Shown one piece after another: positions 20,292 through 28,888 of a stretch of DNA of 64,000 bases. The notes under the pieces were generated by a model that saw only the letters and a list, made by a program, of their open reading frames with translations, was not told where the DNA came from and searched no databases. Position 1 is the stretch's first letter. Every line of letters starts with the position of its first letter. The stretch lies in NCBI RefSeq assembly GCF_902459585.1, contig NZ_CABPSC010000003.1, forward strand, positions 124,001 to 188,000. The letters run 5' to 3'. The stretch is from Pandoraea nosoerga. GTDB taxonomy: Bacteria > Pseudomonadota > Gammaproteobacteria > Burkholderiales > Burkholderiaceae. The translations under genes were made by a program, and so were the position numbers.

Positions 20292-20324
20292 AAATGTGCA
20301 TCTAATTTGTGCACAAATGCACAT
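20292..20324. promoter_or_regulatory. Nested palindromic operator before the LysR gene
   Basis: A central 12-bp perfect palindrome, TTTGTGCACAAA (20306-20317), is flanked by a second inverted pair, ATGTGCAT (20294-20301) and ATGCACAT (20317-20324). It lies in the 151-bp divergent intergenic region, ending next to the LysR ribosome site. This is the right place for a LysR-type autoregulatory site also controlling the binding protein-mmsAB operon. Confidence 0.7.
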
Positions 20325-20337
20325 AGGAGACCGGGCG

Positions 20338-21333
20338 ATGACCCGCAAGACAACAACGCGGCCGGCGAGCGCGATGGGCGTGGCCGGCAGTTCGAACGGC
20401 CCGGGCGCCGAGCCGCGCCCGGACTGGGACGACCTTCGCTACTTTCTCGAAGTGGCGCGCACGCAGCGCGTGAGTGCGGCGTCGCAGCGGCTCGGCGTGG
20501 ACCACACGACCGTCTCACGGCGCGTGCGCGCGCTGGAGCAGGCGCTCGGCACACTGCTCTTCGACAAGTCTCGCAACGCGGGTTACGCGCTCACGCCCGA
20601 GGGCCAGCAACTGCTCGTCCATGCCGAGCAGATGGAGAGCACGCTGCAGTCCGCCTGCGAACAGGTCGCCGGGCTGGGGCAGACGCTTTCCGGCCACGTT
20701 CGCATCGGCTCGACGGAGGCCTTCGGCACTTATTTCGTCACGCCGGTGCTCTCGCGTTTTCAGCGGGAGTACCCCGCCATCGACTTCGACGTGCTTCCCG
20801 TGCCGCGCTTCGTGAGTCTGTCCAAGCGCGAGGCCGATCTGGCCATCACCATCGAGCGCCCGCAGCGCGGCCCATACGTGTGCAGCAAGCTGTGCGACTA
20901 TCGCCTGCAGCTCTACGCCACGCCGGGCTATCTCGCGCAGTACGGAGACGTGCGCGCGTTCGCCGATCTCGCCGGGCGTCGCTTCATCAGCTATGTGGAC
21001 GAGCTTTCGTTCAGCAACGAGCTGCGGTATCTGGAAGACGTGGTACCCGGCTGCGACGTGGTGCTGCGCAGCACGAGCGTTATCGCGCAATACCAGGCCG
21101 CGCTGCAGGGCGAAGCGCTCGCGATCCTGCCGTGCTTCATGGCCGCGCAGGACCCCCGCCTCGTGCCGCTGCTCGCCGACGAGGTGGTCGTCACGCGCAG
21201 CTTCTGGATCTACTGCCACGAAGAGCTGCGCACGCTCAAGCGAATAACGGTGCTGTGGGATTACCTGCGCGACGCCGCCCAACGCAACGACGCGCTGCTG
21301 CAAGGCCGCGCCGGGCAGCTGAAGTGGGACTGA
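20338..21333 (+). CDS. LysR-family regulator, probable controller of the mmsAB operon
   Basis: A 331-residue LysR-type regulator. The helix-turn-helix lies at about residues 35-90 (LRYFLEVARTQRVSAASQRL, DHTTVSRRVRALEQALG), preceded by an unusual 30-residue Ser/Gly/Pro-rich extension. The effector domain follows (GHVRIGSTEAFGTYF). It is divergent from the binding protein-mmsAB unit, which LysR proteins commonly control. AGGAGA lies 7 bases before the ATG. It ends directly against the next LysR gene: the stop codons share the six-base TGATCA with no spacer. Confidence 0.88.
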   Translation: MTRKTTTRPASAMGVAGSSNGPGAEPRPDWDDLRYFLEVARTQRVSAASQRLGVDHTTVSRRVRALEQALGTLLFDKSRNAGYALTPEGQQLLVHAEQMESTLQSACEQVAGLGQTLSGHVRIGSTEAFGTYFVTPVLSRFQREYPAIDFDVLPVPRFVSLSKREADLAITIERPQRGPYVCSKLCDYRLQLYATPGYLAQYGDVRAFADLAGRRFISYVDELSFSNELRYLEDVVPGCDVVLRSTSVIAQYQAALQGEALAILPCFMAAQDPRLVPLLADEVVVTRSFWIYCHEELRTLKRITVLWDYLRDAAQRNDALLQGRAGQLKWD

Positions 21334-22335
21334 TCAGCGAATCTTGCGCTGCTCGTTGTCAATGACGGTGGGAATCGCCGCGCGCATCGCCTCGATGAAC
21401 CGTCGCAGGCGCGCGGGATAGTACTTCGCGTATGGGTAGATGATGTACATCGGCAACGCCGTCGTGCGCCATTGCGGGACAAGCTGGACCAGCCGGCCCT
21501 GCGCAACGTCCTCCGCCATCACCCACGACGAGCAGACGCCAACGCCCAGACCTCGCAATGCGGCACTGCGCAATGCATACAGGTTGTCGGTACTCATGCG
21601 TGGATCGAATGTCACGCGCACGGTTTCGTGTGTCGTCTGGTGCGTGAGCGTGATCTCGTTGCGATAGAAGGTAGTGAGCGAGAGCCACGGCAGCGAGGCC
21701 AGCTCGGACGGATGCTCCGGCGCCGCCCTGCCAGCCAGCAGCGTCGGCGACGCCGCCACGATACGCGGCACGTCGGTAAGGGAGATCGCCACGTTGGCGC
21801 CATCGCGCAATTCGCCCACGTGGATGGCACAGTCGATGCCTTCGGCAATGAAGTCGGGCTCCCGGTCCTGAAGGAACCAGTGGACCTTCATGCCGGTATA
21901 GCGTTCCAGAAAATCCGCGAGCGGCCCGATCAGCATTTCCTGCCCGAAGGCGTGCGGGGCGAGCACGCGCAGCGTGCCTTCGGGGTCGTCGCCCGTGCCG
22001 CGCAGGTCCGCTTCGAAGGCTTCCCAGTTCGTCACCAGTTCCTTCGCGCGCGCAAAGCAACGTTCGCCGTCCTCGGTGAGCTTCATGTGGTGCGTGGAAC
22101 GTTGCAGCAGGCGCAGCCCGAGCGAGCGTTCGAGCATCTGCAGACGCCGGCTGACGGTGGGCTGCGTGGTGCCCAGCAGCGCCGCGGCCGCCGAGAGGCT
22201 GCCCGCCTCCACGATGCGCACGAACGTCTGCATCAGCTCGACGCGATCGGCGCCGGTGCCGCGGACGGTGCCGGCTTCCCGGCTGTCCGGGACGTCCACG
22301 GATACGGCCAGAGGGCGGCGATGAGGATCTGTCAT
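21334..22335 (-). CDS. LysR-family regulator, divergent from an MFS exporter
   Basis: A 333-residue LysR-type regulator of the CrgA-like group. The HTH is at about residues 34-92 (MQTFVRIVEAGSLSAAAALL, TQPTVSRRLQMLERSLG), followed by an effector domain (GTLRVLAPHAFGQEMLIG). It is transcribed divergently from the MFS transporter 98 bp away and probably regulates it. The ATG at 22335 is preferred over a GTG three codons upstream because of a GAGA element at the right spacing. Confidence 0.88.
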   Translation of the reverse strand: MTDPHRRPLAVSVDVPDSREAGTVRGTGADRVELMQTFVRIVEAGSLSAAAALLGTTQPTVSRRLQMLERSLGLRLLQRSTHHMKLTEDGERCFARAKELVTNWEAFEADLRGTGDDPEGTLRVLAPHAFGQEMLIGPLADFLERYTGMKVHWFLQDREPDFIAEGIDCAIHVGELRDGANVAISLTDVPRIVAASPTLLAGRAAPEHPSELASLPWLSLTTFYRNEITLTHQTTHETVRVTFDPRMSTDNLYALRSAALRGLGVGVCSSWVMAEDVAQGRLVQLVPQWRTTALPMYIIYPYAKYYPARLRRFIEAMRAAIPTVIDNEQRKIR

Positions 22336-22432
22336 ACGTCTCACGTATAAAGGTTGTACGGATTATAGGTCTACCGCTGCACCGCACCAAGCGAGACACT
22401 ACGCCCCGTACTTTCCTATTGGAGCCTCCCGC

Positions 22433-23662
22433 ATGAGTTCCGCTCAGCTTTCCACCGCCGGTCAGGCCGCAACGCGGCCGCAGCCGGCGCTTTCCGCCCG
22501 TCTGATCCTGCTGCTCGCCACCGGCACGGGACTGACCGTGGCGTCGCTGTACTACGCCCAACCGATGCTCGGCATCATGACCGACGACATCCATGCGGCC
22601 AATACGACTGTCGGCTGGGTGCCGACGCTCACTCAGCTCGGCTACGCGCTGGGCATCCTGTTGCTGGTGCCGCTGGGCGACATCATCGACCGCCGTCGCA
22701 TCGTGCTGGTCAAGGGCGCGATTCTGACACTCGCGCTGCTCGTTGCCGCCGTCTCTCCGGGGATCGGCACATTGCTCGTCGCGAGCCTGGCGATCGGACT
22801 GACCGCGACGATGGCGCAGGACATCGTGCCGGCAGCGGCGTCGATCGCACCGGAGTCGATTCGCGGACGTGTCGTCGGCACCGTGATGACCGGCCTGCTG
22901 CTGGGCATTCTGCTCTCGCGGGTGGTGTCGGGCTTTGTCGCGGAGAACTTCGGTTGGCGCGCGATGTATGTCGTCGCGGCAGTCAGCGTGGCCGCGTTCG
23001 GCGTGGTGGCATGGCGCAGCCTGCCTTCGTTCCATCCCACGACACAGATGAGCTACGGCCAGTTGATCGGCTCGATCGCGAGCCTGTGGAAGCGCCACCC
23101 GGCCTTGCGTCGTGCGGCATTCGCGCAGGGACTGCTGTCGGTGGGTTTCAGCGCGTTCTGGTCCACGCTGGCGGTGATGCTGCACGAAGCGCCGTTCCAC
23201 CTTGGCGCGGCCGCTGCCGGGGCCTTTGGCCTGGCGGGTGCGGCCGGTGCGCTCGGCGCGCCGCTGGCCGGGCGTATCGCCGATCGCAAGGGTCCGCAGA
23301 TCGTGACGCGTCTCGGCGCCGGCCTGGTCGCGGTCTCGTTTGCCGCGATGCTGCTCGCGCCGATGCTCGGCGCCCATGCGCAGTTGTGGCTCATCGGGCT
23401 GGCCGCCATTGGCTTCGACCTGGGTGTGCAGGTGGCGCTGGTGTCGCACCAGACCATTGTCTACGGCATCGAGCCGGCCGCTCGCAGCCGTCTGAATGCC
23501 GTGCTCTTCGTGGGCGTGTTCATCGGCATGTCGATCGGAGCATTGCTCGGCGCGCAGGCCCTGGCGCACTGGGGCTGGACGGGCGTCGCGTCGCTCGCCA
23601 CGCTGGCCGCGCTGGGTGCACTTACCGTGCGGATGTGGCCCGGTACGAGCGCCGCGCACTGA
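22433..23662 (+). CDS. Major facilitator superfamily transporter
   Basis: A 409-residue, 12-helix MFS protein. The loop 2-3 motif is GDIIDRRR and the loop 8-9 copy is GRIADRKG. The first helix has ASLYYAQPMLGIM and the ALVSHQTIVYGIEPAARSRLNAVLF region is like YnfM/Bcr-type sugar or drug exporters. GGAG precedes the ATG. The paired LysR gene suggests inducible efflux; the substrate is unknown. A strong terminator follows. Confidence 0.88.
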   Translation: MSSAQLSTAGQAATRPQPALSARLILLLATGTGLTVASLYYAQPMLGIMTDDIHAANTTVGWVPTLTQLGYALGILLLVPLGDIIDRRRIVLVKGAILTLALLVAAVSPGIGTLLVASLAIGLTATMAQDIVPAAASIAPESIRGRVVGTVMTGLLLGILLSRVVSGFVAENFGWRAMYVVAAVSVAAFGVVAWRSLPSFHPTTQMSYGQLIGSIASLWKRHPALRRAAFAQGLLSVGFSAFWSTLAVMLHEAPFHLGAAAAGAFGLAGAAGALGAPLAGRIADRKGPQIVTRLGAGLVAVSFAAMLLAPMLGAHAQLWLIGLAAIGFDLGVQVALVSHQTIVYGIEPAARSRLNAVLFVGVFIGMSIGALLGAQALAHWGWTGVASLATLAALGALTVRMWPGTSAAH

Positions 23663-23696
23663 TGCACTGATTCGCGCTTCGGCAACGCAACGAGAA

Positions 23697-23728
23697 GGCC
23701 GCTTCCCTCGGGAAGCGGCCATTTTTTT
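23697..23728 (+). terminator. Rho-independent terminator after the MFS gene
   Basis: A perfect 10-bp stem, GGCCGCTTCC with GGAAGCGGCC, a 4-base loop and a run of seven T follow 34 bp after the MFS stop codon. It is textbook in form. It lies between convergent genes but only the plus strand has the T-run. Confidence 0.93.
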
Positions 23729-23745
23729 GCGACGTGTCGCGGCGC

Positions 23746-24603
23746 TCAGCGAGCGGACTTCGCCGCCCCCTCCTGCGCGCGCTCGAACAGTTCTTGGGCG
23801 TCGATGCCATCGAGCGAGAGGCCAAAGCGCTCGCTCAGGATCTGCGCGAGTTGCGCTGCCGAGGCGATGTCGGTCTCGGCGACGACCTCGCCTTGCGACG
23901 AGCGCTCGATCAGCCGCGTGTCGAGCAGCGCGATGCGTCCTTGCGGCAGCACGCGGCAGGCCATCAGGTGCTGCCGGAAAATCGACTCGGGCGCGCTCGA
24001 CGTGTACCAGTTGCCCAGCTTGTAGTCGATCCACTCGGCAGGGCGCGGCGTGAAGCGATAGACCGGCAGCCACTTTCCGGACGACTGCACGCTCAGACGG
24101 TACTCGCTCACGGGCGCGTCGTCCCCGGTGCGCACGGTGTCGAGCTGCAGCGTCTCGAGCACGGTCGACTGCGGCTGTGTCGAATGCAATCGCAGCGGCG
24201 CCGTCAGCGTGACCGAGCCGAAGCCGACGTCGACCAGCCACGCCTGGCCGTCGAGGTCGACGCGCAGCAGCATGTGCGTGAGCGGCGCTTCAGCGTCGAA
24301 GGTTCGCCCCCATGCCACGCGGCCGATGAGCGGCGTCACCCGAAAGCCGAGATGCGCGAGGACGTTCGCAAACAGCGTGTTGTGCTCGAAGCAGTAGCCG
24401 CCGCGCTCCCGGTCCACCAGCTTGGCCGCGACCGAGGGCAGATCGACCTCGACCGGGCGGCCCCGGATCGGGTCGAGATTCTCGAACGGGATGGCGCGCG
24501 GGTGGAGTGCGTGCACGGCGCGCAGGACGTCGAGCGTCGCGGCACGCGGGCCGGTGTAGCCGATGCGCTGAAAATAGCGCTCCGGATCGAAGGGACGGGA
24601 CAT
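23746..24603 (-). CDS. nat: Arylamine N-acetyltransferase
   Basis: A 285-residue NAT. The Cys-His-Asp triad is complete: C71 in RGGYCFEHN, H110 in LTHMLLRV and D125 in LVDVGFG. It transfers acetyl from acetyl-CoA to arylamines and hydrazines, detoxifying xenobiotics. The methionine at 24603 begins the conserved FDPERYFQRIGY domain; ten further upstream residues are probably not translated. Confidence 0.94.
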   Translation of the reverse strand: MSRPFDPERYFQRIGYTGPRAATLDVLRAVHALHPRAIPFENLDPIRGRPVEVDLPSVAAKLVDRERGGYCFEHNTLFANVLAHLGFRVTPLIGRVAWGRTFDAEAPLTHMLLRVDLDGQAWLVDVGFGSVTLTAPLRLHSTQPQSTVLETLQLDTVRTGDDAPVSEYRLSVQSSGKWLPVYRFTPRPAEWIDYKLGNWYTSSAPESIFRQHLMACRVLPQGRIALLDTRLIERSSQGEVVAETDIASAAQLAQILSERFGLSLDGIDAQELFERAQEGAAKSAR

Positions 24604-24760
24604 GGCGGGCAGCCTTTCACGGAGTGCGGACATACGCAGAGCCCATACGTTAGCGCATTAGCGCGATGCGCGGGCAAAGCCCCGCGGCTGCCCGCGGGAT
24701 TGCGGCACGGCGCCCGGCGGGCGAAGGCGGCCGGGGCAAGGCCCCAAGACTGGCGGCAGG

Positions 24761-24787
24761 CGCACACACGCGCACACACGCGCACAC
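24761..24787. repeat. Short tandem repeat CGCACACACG
   Basis: Two perfect and one partial copy of a 10-base CGCACACACG unit lie in the 231-bp gap between the glyoxalase and NAT genes. The rest of the gap is GC-rich and shows no gene. Confidence 0.7.
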
Positions 24788-24834
24788 TCACCGCATCGTT
24801 ACGCCGTTGCGCAGCCTGCGGCATGCGGTGGCGA

Positions 24835-25368
24835 TCAGTCCTCGGCTTCGCAGAAACGAATGTGGTTGTTGAACGGATCGGTCACCGTCATCTGCTTGCC
24901 CCAGTCGAGTTCTTCGATGCCGGGGTTCATGTTCGGGTAACGCTTGCCGCTCAGCTCGCGCTGATAAGCCTCCACGCCGCGCATGTACACGAACGTCGTG
25001 GCGCCCGGGCTGGCGTCGCCGAAATGGCCGGACAGATGCAGTGTCATGCCGGCGCGCGAAACCTGGCAATACAGCGGTAGACCATCGGCGAAGCGATGCT
25101 CCCAGTCGAGCTGGAAGCCGAGAAAGTCCACGTAGAATTCGCGCGCCTTGGCTTCGTCGAAGATGCGGTGAATTGGCGCGACGGTGTCGAACGCGATGCC
25201 GTCGTTCGCCGCGCAGGCGAGTTTTGCGGCGAGCACGTTCCAGTCCGCAAAGCCGAACTGCGCGGCTACGGACTCGAGTGCCTGTGCATGAGAGATGCCG
25301 ATACCCTCGCGCGCGAGACGTTCGCGCAGGGATTTGGCCATGATTTTGGCGTCGAGATAGGTTCGCAT
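24835..25368 (-). CDS. Glyoxalase-superfamily protein with N-terminal helical domain
   Basis: A 177-residue protein. Residues 1-50 form a small helical domain (AKSLRERLAREGIGISHAQALE and FGFADWNVLAAKL), seen in a subgroup of glyoxalase/bleomycin-resistance proteins. The rest is one vicinal-oxygen-chelate module (IFDEAKAREFYVDFLGFQLDWEHRF and DPFNNHIRFCE). Such proteins bind antibiotics or small aldehyde adducts; the ligand is unknown here. The start at 25368 is chosen because AAGG lies nine bases upstream; the ATG at 25377 is too close to it. Confidence 0.85.
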   Translation of the reverse strand: MRTYLDAKIMAKSLRERLAREGIGISHAQALESVAAQFGFADWNVLAAKLACAANDGIAFDTVAPIHRIFDEAKAREFYVDFLGFQLDWEHRFADGLPLYCQVSRAGMTLHLSGHFGDASPGATTFVYMRGVEAYQRELSGKRYPNMNPGIEELDWGKQMTVTDPFNNHIRFCEAED

Positions 25369-25640
25369 GTTTGCCATCCTTGGTTACGTTCGGCGACGAC
25401 GGATACGATCAGTGCTCGCGTTGCTGATGCGCGTCGCCTGCTAAACGGGACGGACATGCGACCTGCGATGCTTTCACCGTGCCCGGCAAGCGGGTGCGAG
25501 CGGCAGGCAGCATCGGCCTTGGCCGCGATTCTAGCAGCAAGCGCAGCCGGCGCCGCGACACTGCGCAATACCGCCCGGACGCCCCAATGCGACGCCCCAA
25601 CGCGATGCCAAAATGCGATGGCTGCACGCCGAATTCCGCA

Positions 25641-25670
25641 TTGGCCGCGGCCACCGCGCACCGGTATAGT
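25641..25670 (+). promoter_or_regulatory. Candidate sigma-70 promoter upstream of the ATPase gene
   Basis: TTGGCC and TATAGT are separated by 18 bases, 58 bp before the ATPase start. The -10 is strong and the -35 weak. The rest of the 360-bp gap 25369-25728 shows no gene. Confidence 0.4.
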
Positions 25671-25728
25671 GGCGCAGGCCGAACGGCGCTGCATGCGCCG
25701 CTTACCGTTCCGATGGAGTCCGCCTTTC

Positions 25729-26832
25729 ATGATCGATGCCGAGCGCGTAATGCAGGCGCTGGCCGCGCGCCACATTAGCCCCGACGCCCGTCAACGCGAC
25801 GCCCTGGCCGCCCTCTCTGCCCTTTCTGCCCTTTCTGCGCTCTCTGCCCTGGCCCGCCTGGGCGCTTCCAGCGGCAAATGCGACGGCAAACGCGACGGCG
25901 AACGCGGCGGCAACTACGGCGGCGTCTATTGCCACGGCTTGCCCGGACGCGGCAAGAGCCTCATCGTCGACACGGCGTTTGCCGTGGCGGCATGCGAGAA
26001 GCGTCGCGTGCATTTTCACGAATTCCTGCGCGACGTCCACCGTCAGCTCGTGCGCGAGCCGAAGTGCGACGATCGCCTTGCTGCCGTCTTCCATCGCTGG
26101 CTCAGTGGTGTCGAACTGCTCTGCTTCGACGAATTCCATGTGCACGACATCGCCGACGCTTTGCTCATCGGCCGCTTTCTCGACATCGCACTCTCGCGCG
26201 GCGTGCGGCTGGTGCTCACATCGAACTATGCGCCGCAGCAATTGCTGCCCGCCCCCGAATTCCACGCGCGTTTCGAGCCGACGATCTCCGTGATCCTGCA
26301 ACGCTTTGCCATCGTCCATTTCGACGGCGCCACCGACTATCGGACCGGCGGCGAGCCCGCGCAGCTACCGCGCTGGATCGCGCCGCTCGAACTCGCCCGT
26401 GAGGCGCTGCCCGAACACTATGCCGCGATCGAGGGCATGCCGGCGGGCGCCCCCACGGAGGTCTCGCTCGCCGGCCGCGCCCTGTGGGCACGCAGCGCGG
26501 GCGAGCGAGTGCTATGGGCCGACTTCGACGCGCTGTGTGTGGCACACCGCTCGCATCTCGACTACCTCGCGCTGGCGCAACGGTGGTCGGCGCTCATCGT
26601 CGACGAACTGCGTGTCGAGCGATTGCGGCGTCCTGATACGCTGCAGCGTTTTCTCTGGCTGGTGGACATCTGCTACGACCGTCAGTGCTCCTTGCTGATC
26701 GCCTCGGACGCGCCGCTCATCCCCGCCCTGGACGCGCTGAGCGATCGGCGCGATCTGTCGCGCACGATCAGCCGTCTCGCCGAGATGGGTTCGCGCGATT
26801 ACGAACGCCGCACGCTCGTGCTCCCGCGCTGA
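25729..26832 (+). CDS. ZapE/AFG1-family P-loop ATPase
   Basis: A 367-residue AFG1-like ATPase. Walker A is GLPGRGKS (70-77), Walker B LLCFDEF (130-136), followed by HVHDIADALLIGRFL and a LTSNYAP sensor. ZapE proteins act at the division site and AFG1 on membrane protein turnover. It differs from common ZapE: Walker A has GLPGRGKS rather than the usual GGVGRGKT, and residues 28-42 are a SAL tandem repeat (9-bp DNA unit) followed by a Lys/Gly-rich insert. It may be a divergent paralogue. GGAG precedes the ATG. Confidence 0.82.
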   Translation: MIDAERVMQALAARHISPDARQRDALAALSALSALSALSALARLGASSGKCDGKRDGERGGNYGGVYCHGLPGRGKSLIVDTAFAVAACEKRRVHFHEFLRDVHRQLVREPKCDDRLAAVFHRWLSGVELLCFDEFHVHDIADALLIGRFLDIALSRGVRLVLTSNYAPQQLLPAPEFHARFEPTISVILQRFAIVHFDGATDYRTGGEPAQLPRWIAPLELAREALPEHYAAIEGMPAGAPTEVSLAGRALWARSAGERVLWADFDALCVAHRSHLDYLALAQRWSALIVDELRVERLRRPDTLQRFLWLVDICYDRQCSLLIASDAPLIPALDALSDRRDLSRTISRLAEMGSRDYERRTLVLPR

Positions 26833-27109
26833 GAACGCGGTTTGCCCCGCATCGCGATCCACCCGCCCTGTGCCAGAGCACCGAAATTCCGAAACCGGGT
26901 ACATCCATGGCGCGCAAGCACGGCGAAGCGTTCGAACGGCTCGGACACGCAGGCGGTGGTGTCGCCGCCAAAATGCCCGCCCCACGTCGTTAATCCATTA
27001 AATAATTCCGGGCGGTTGCCGTTATGCCTCTGGCGGTTTGGCCGAAATTTGCAGACCGAAGGCGCTTTTTTACGTCAAACCCTCGCCACCGCGACGGATG
27101 TCGTCGGCC

Positions 27110-28171
27110 ATGAACGCGCGGGGGTGTCGTTACCGAGAGACAGCGAAAAATACGAAACTGAGCATTCGATATGCCATTGCGGCGGCATGGCTTTGCACCC
27201 TCCTGGCCGGCTGCGAAGACTCGGAAATTGGCAAGGTCAAAGCTGCCGATCTTCCTGGGGACCGGACGCAGACCTACGGCTCGGCACTGTCGGAGCGTGG
27301 GGCTTGCAAGCGCGTCAGTTGGAAAACATTCAAGGACGAACGCAACCGATCCGCGGTGGAATACCGCTGCGAGCTCAATGACGCGGTTTCCGAGTTGAAC
27401 AAGGTCCGCGACGCGCAAATCGAAGACATCAACGGCTATCTGAAGGCCGCTACCGAAAACCTGAGCAACGCCATTGACGGCGCCGCCGGGGATGCCGCCC
27501 GTTACGCCAGGCTTCTGGACGAAAAGAAGGCGGAGCTCCAGCAAATCGACGAGAAGATCCAAGCGCAGACGGCCGGCATGGATGGCCCGCAAGCGTTGCG
27601 AGCGCAGCAGGTGCTCGGCGATGCCCGCGCCTATGCCGCCTCTCAGGTGCAGCGCTATCAGGCCGAACTGGACAAGGCGAACGCCGGTGAGACTGCGGCG
27701 TCGTTGAAAGGCTCGTTGAAGCGCTACCAGGACCAATACGCCAACAGCATTGCGAATCTCCACAGAAAGTACGATGGCGTGAAGTCGGTGACGGAAGTGA
27801 TCCAGTGGGTTGTGAAGGACAGCGACGTGTTCCCCGTCTATTTTGGTTTCGATATCGATTCGGACCTAGGGAAGCAGCGTACCGACATATCGGCCCAATT
27901 CGCGGCACACCTGCGGCAGATCGTCAGGAACCGCGGTCAGGCGTATGTGGCCCTCGTCGCCCCGACCGTGCTTGCCGGTGTTCCCGCCACCACCGACAAA
28001 GTGCCGGCGCCGACGCCTGTCACGGGCACGAATTCGGGGACGGCGGTGGCCGGCCAGGCATGCTACGACGCGAAGCTCAAGGAGTTCCGAAGCGCGATCG
28101 GAGAGGAAGCGCCGGTCAGCAACGACATGATGAACGAGTGGCGAGGCCAGTGCGGGATCGCGCCCGCCTGA
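27110..28171 (+). CDS. Predicted lipoprotein with coiled-coil region
   Basis: A 353-residue protein with a probable lipoprotein signal: a hydrophobic stretch ending in the lipobox LLAGC (about residues 20-36). The central 110-230 region is rich in Glu/Lys/Gln/Ala heptads (LDEKKAELQQIDEKIQAQ) and is likely coiled coil. A Pro/Thr/Gly stretch (APTPVTGTNSG) and a small Cys-containing C-terminus (ACYDAKLKEF ... QCGIAPA) follow. I do not recognise the family. The start is uncertain; 27110 gives the shortest leader compatible with the signal. The 277-bp gap before it shows nothing certain. Confidence 0.65.
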   Translation: MNARGCRYRETAKNTKLSIRYAIAAAWLCTLLAGCEDSEIGKVKAADLPGDRTQTYGSALSERGACKRVSWKTFKDERNRSAVEYRCELNDAVSELNKVRDAQIEDINGYLKAATENLSNAIDGAAGDAARYARLLDEKKAELQQIDEKIQAQTAGMDGPQALRAQQVLGDARAYAASQVQRYQAELDKANAGETAASLKGSLKRYQDQYANSIANLHRKYDGVKSVTEVIQWVVKDSDVFPVYFGFDIDSDLGKQRTDISAQFAAHLRQIVRNRGQAYVALVAPTVLAGVPATTDKVPAPTPVTGTNSGTAVAGQACYDAKLKEFRSAIGEEAPVSNDMMNEWRGQCGIAPA

Positions 28172-28290
28172 ACGGGCTACGGGCCGGCCGCCTCTGCCAT
28201 AGCGCCGGCCATCGCCCGCTGCCGAAGCGGTGCGGGCGGCCGACGGCGGGTCGCGCGGCACATGCGTTGCGCGCGCGACGGTCGCGCCTT

Positions 28291-28324
28291 CCGAATTCCC
28301 TGTCTCCCGACATCGGGAATTCGG
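28291..28324. other. 10-bp perfect inverted repeat, operator or hairpin
   Basis: CCGAATTCCC and GGGAATTCGG are separated by 14 bases, 84 bp before a small gene. There is no T-run on either side, so a protein-binding site or mRNA structure is more likely than a terminator. Confidence 0.55.
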
Positions 28325-28407
28325 TTGCCCGTCGCGCGCAAGCCGTTTTGTTCTGGTGTTTGACCGGCGCGTGCTAGCATGAGGCAAAAGAGGTAGGAGT
28401 TTGTCAC

Positions 28408-28635
28408 ATGCCAACACAGATGTATAAGCAATACGGGAAGCGAACGTATACGATTCGAGTCGCGCCCAACGGGGTTTCGGGCTGGAGAGCCGTAGCATCG
28501 GTCGGCCATATGGAAGGCGGCGTGTTCTTCACCGACTTTTCCAAAATCACCGGCCTTTCGGGATATTCGGCAGACGACGCATGGGTCCGGGCCGAAGCGC
28601 AAGTCCTGACATTCATCGACAAGATCGACAGCTAG
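28408..28635 (+). CDS. Small hypothetical protein
   Basis: A 75-residue soluble protein, MPTQMYKQYGKRTYTIRV at its start, with a probable antiparallel strand pair (TYTIRVAP, WRAVASVG) and one C-terminal helix (ADDAWVRAEAQVLTFIDKI). GTAGGAG lies 11 bases before the ATG, which supports it. No family is recognised and no neighbour shares its direction closely. Confidence 0.7.
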   Translation: MPTQMYKQYGKRTYTIRVAPNGVSGWRAVASVGHMEGGVFFTDFSKITGLSGYSADDAWVRAEAQVLTFIDKIDS

Positions 28636-28657
28636 CCGGTTGCCCGCGGTTTGTTCG

Positions 28658-28750
28658 CCTTTAGTCCGCCTTAGTCCGCCTTATTCGGTCTTTAGTCGGC
28701 CTTTAGTCGGCCTTTAGTCGACCTTTATGCCGCCTTTATTCGGCAGTTGG
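28658..28750. repeat. Degenerate tandem repeat of CCTTTAGTCGG units
   Basis: About seven imperfect copies of a 10-12-base unit (CCTTTAGTCGG, CCTTTATTCGG and variants) run head to tail between the small gene and the PPOX gene. Unit length varies, so it is not a clean minisatellite. Palindromes are absent. Confidence 0.75.
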
Positions 28751-28888
28751 CCGCCGTTTGTCTGCCGGTTATCGGCCAATCATCGGCCGTCTACCCGCCG
28801 TTTTGCGCGAGCACATTGAGGCAAACGGCACGTCGTCCCGAAATCGCCCGCGGGTTTCGAGCGGTTTCGACACTTGCGAGAGCGTGGT

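Noticed and set aside
21359-24241. A 960-codon open frame on the minus strand
   Set aside because: It runs antisense across a LysR gene, an MFS gene and the NAT gene, all with clear domains. Its own translation is Arg/Ala/His-rich with no motif, a typical high-GC shadow frame.
28658-28750. Possible CRISPR array
   Set aside because: Units are 10-12 bp, contiguous and variable, with no spacers and no cas genes nearby.
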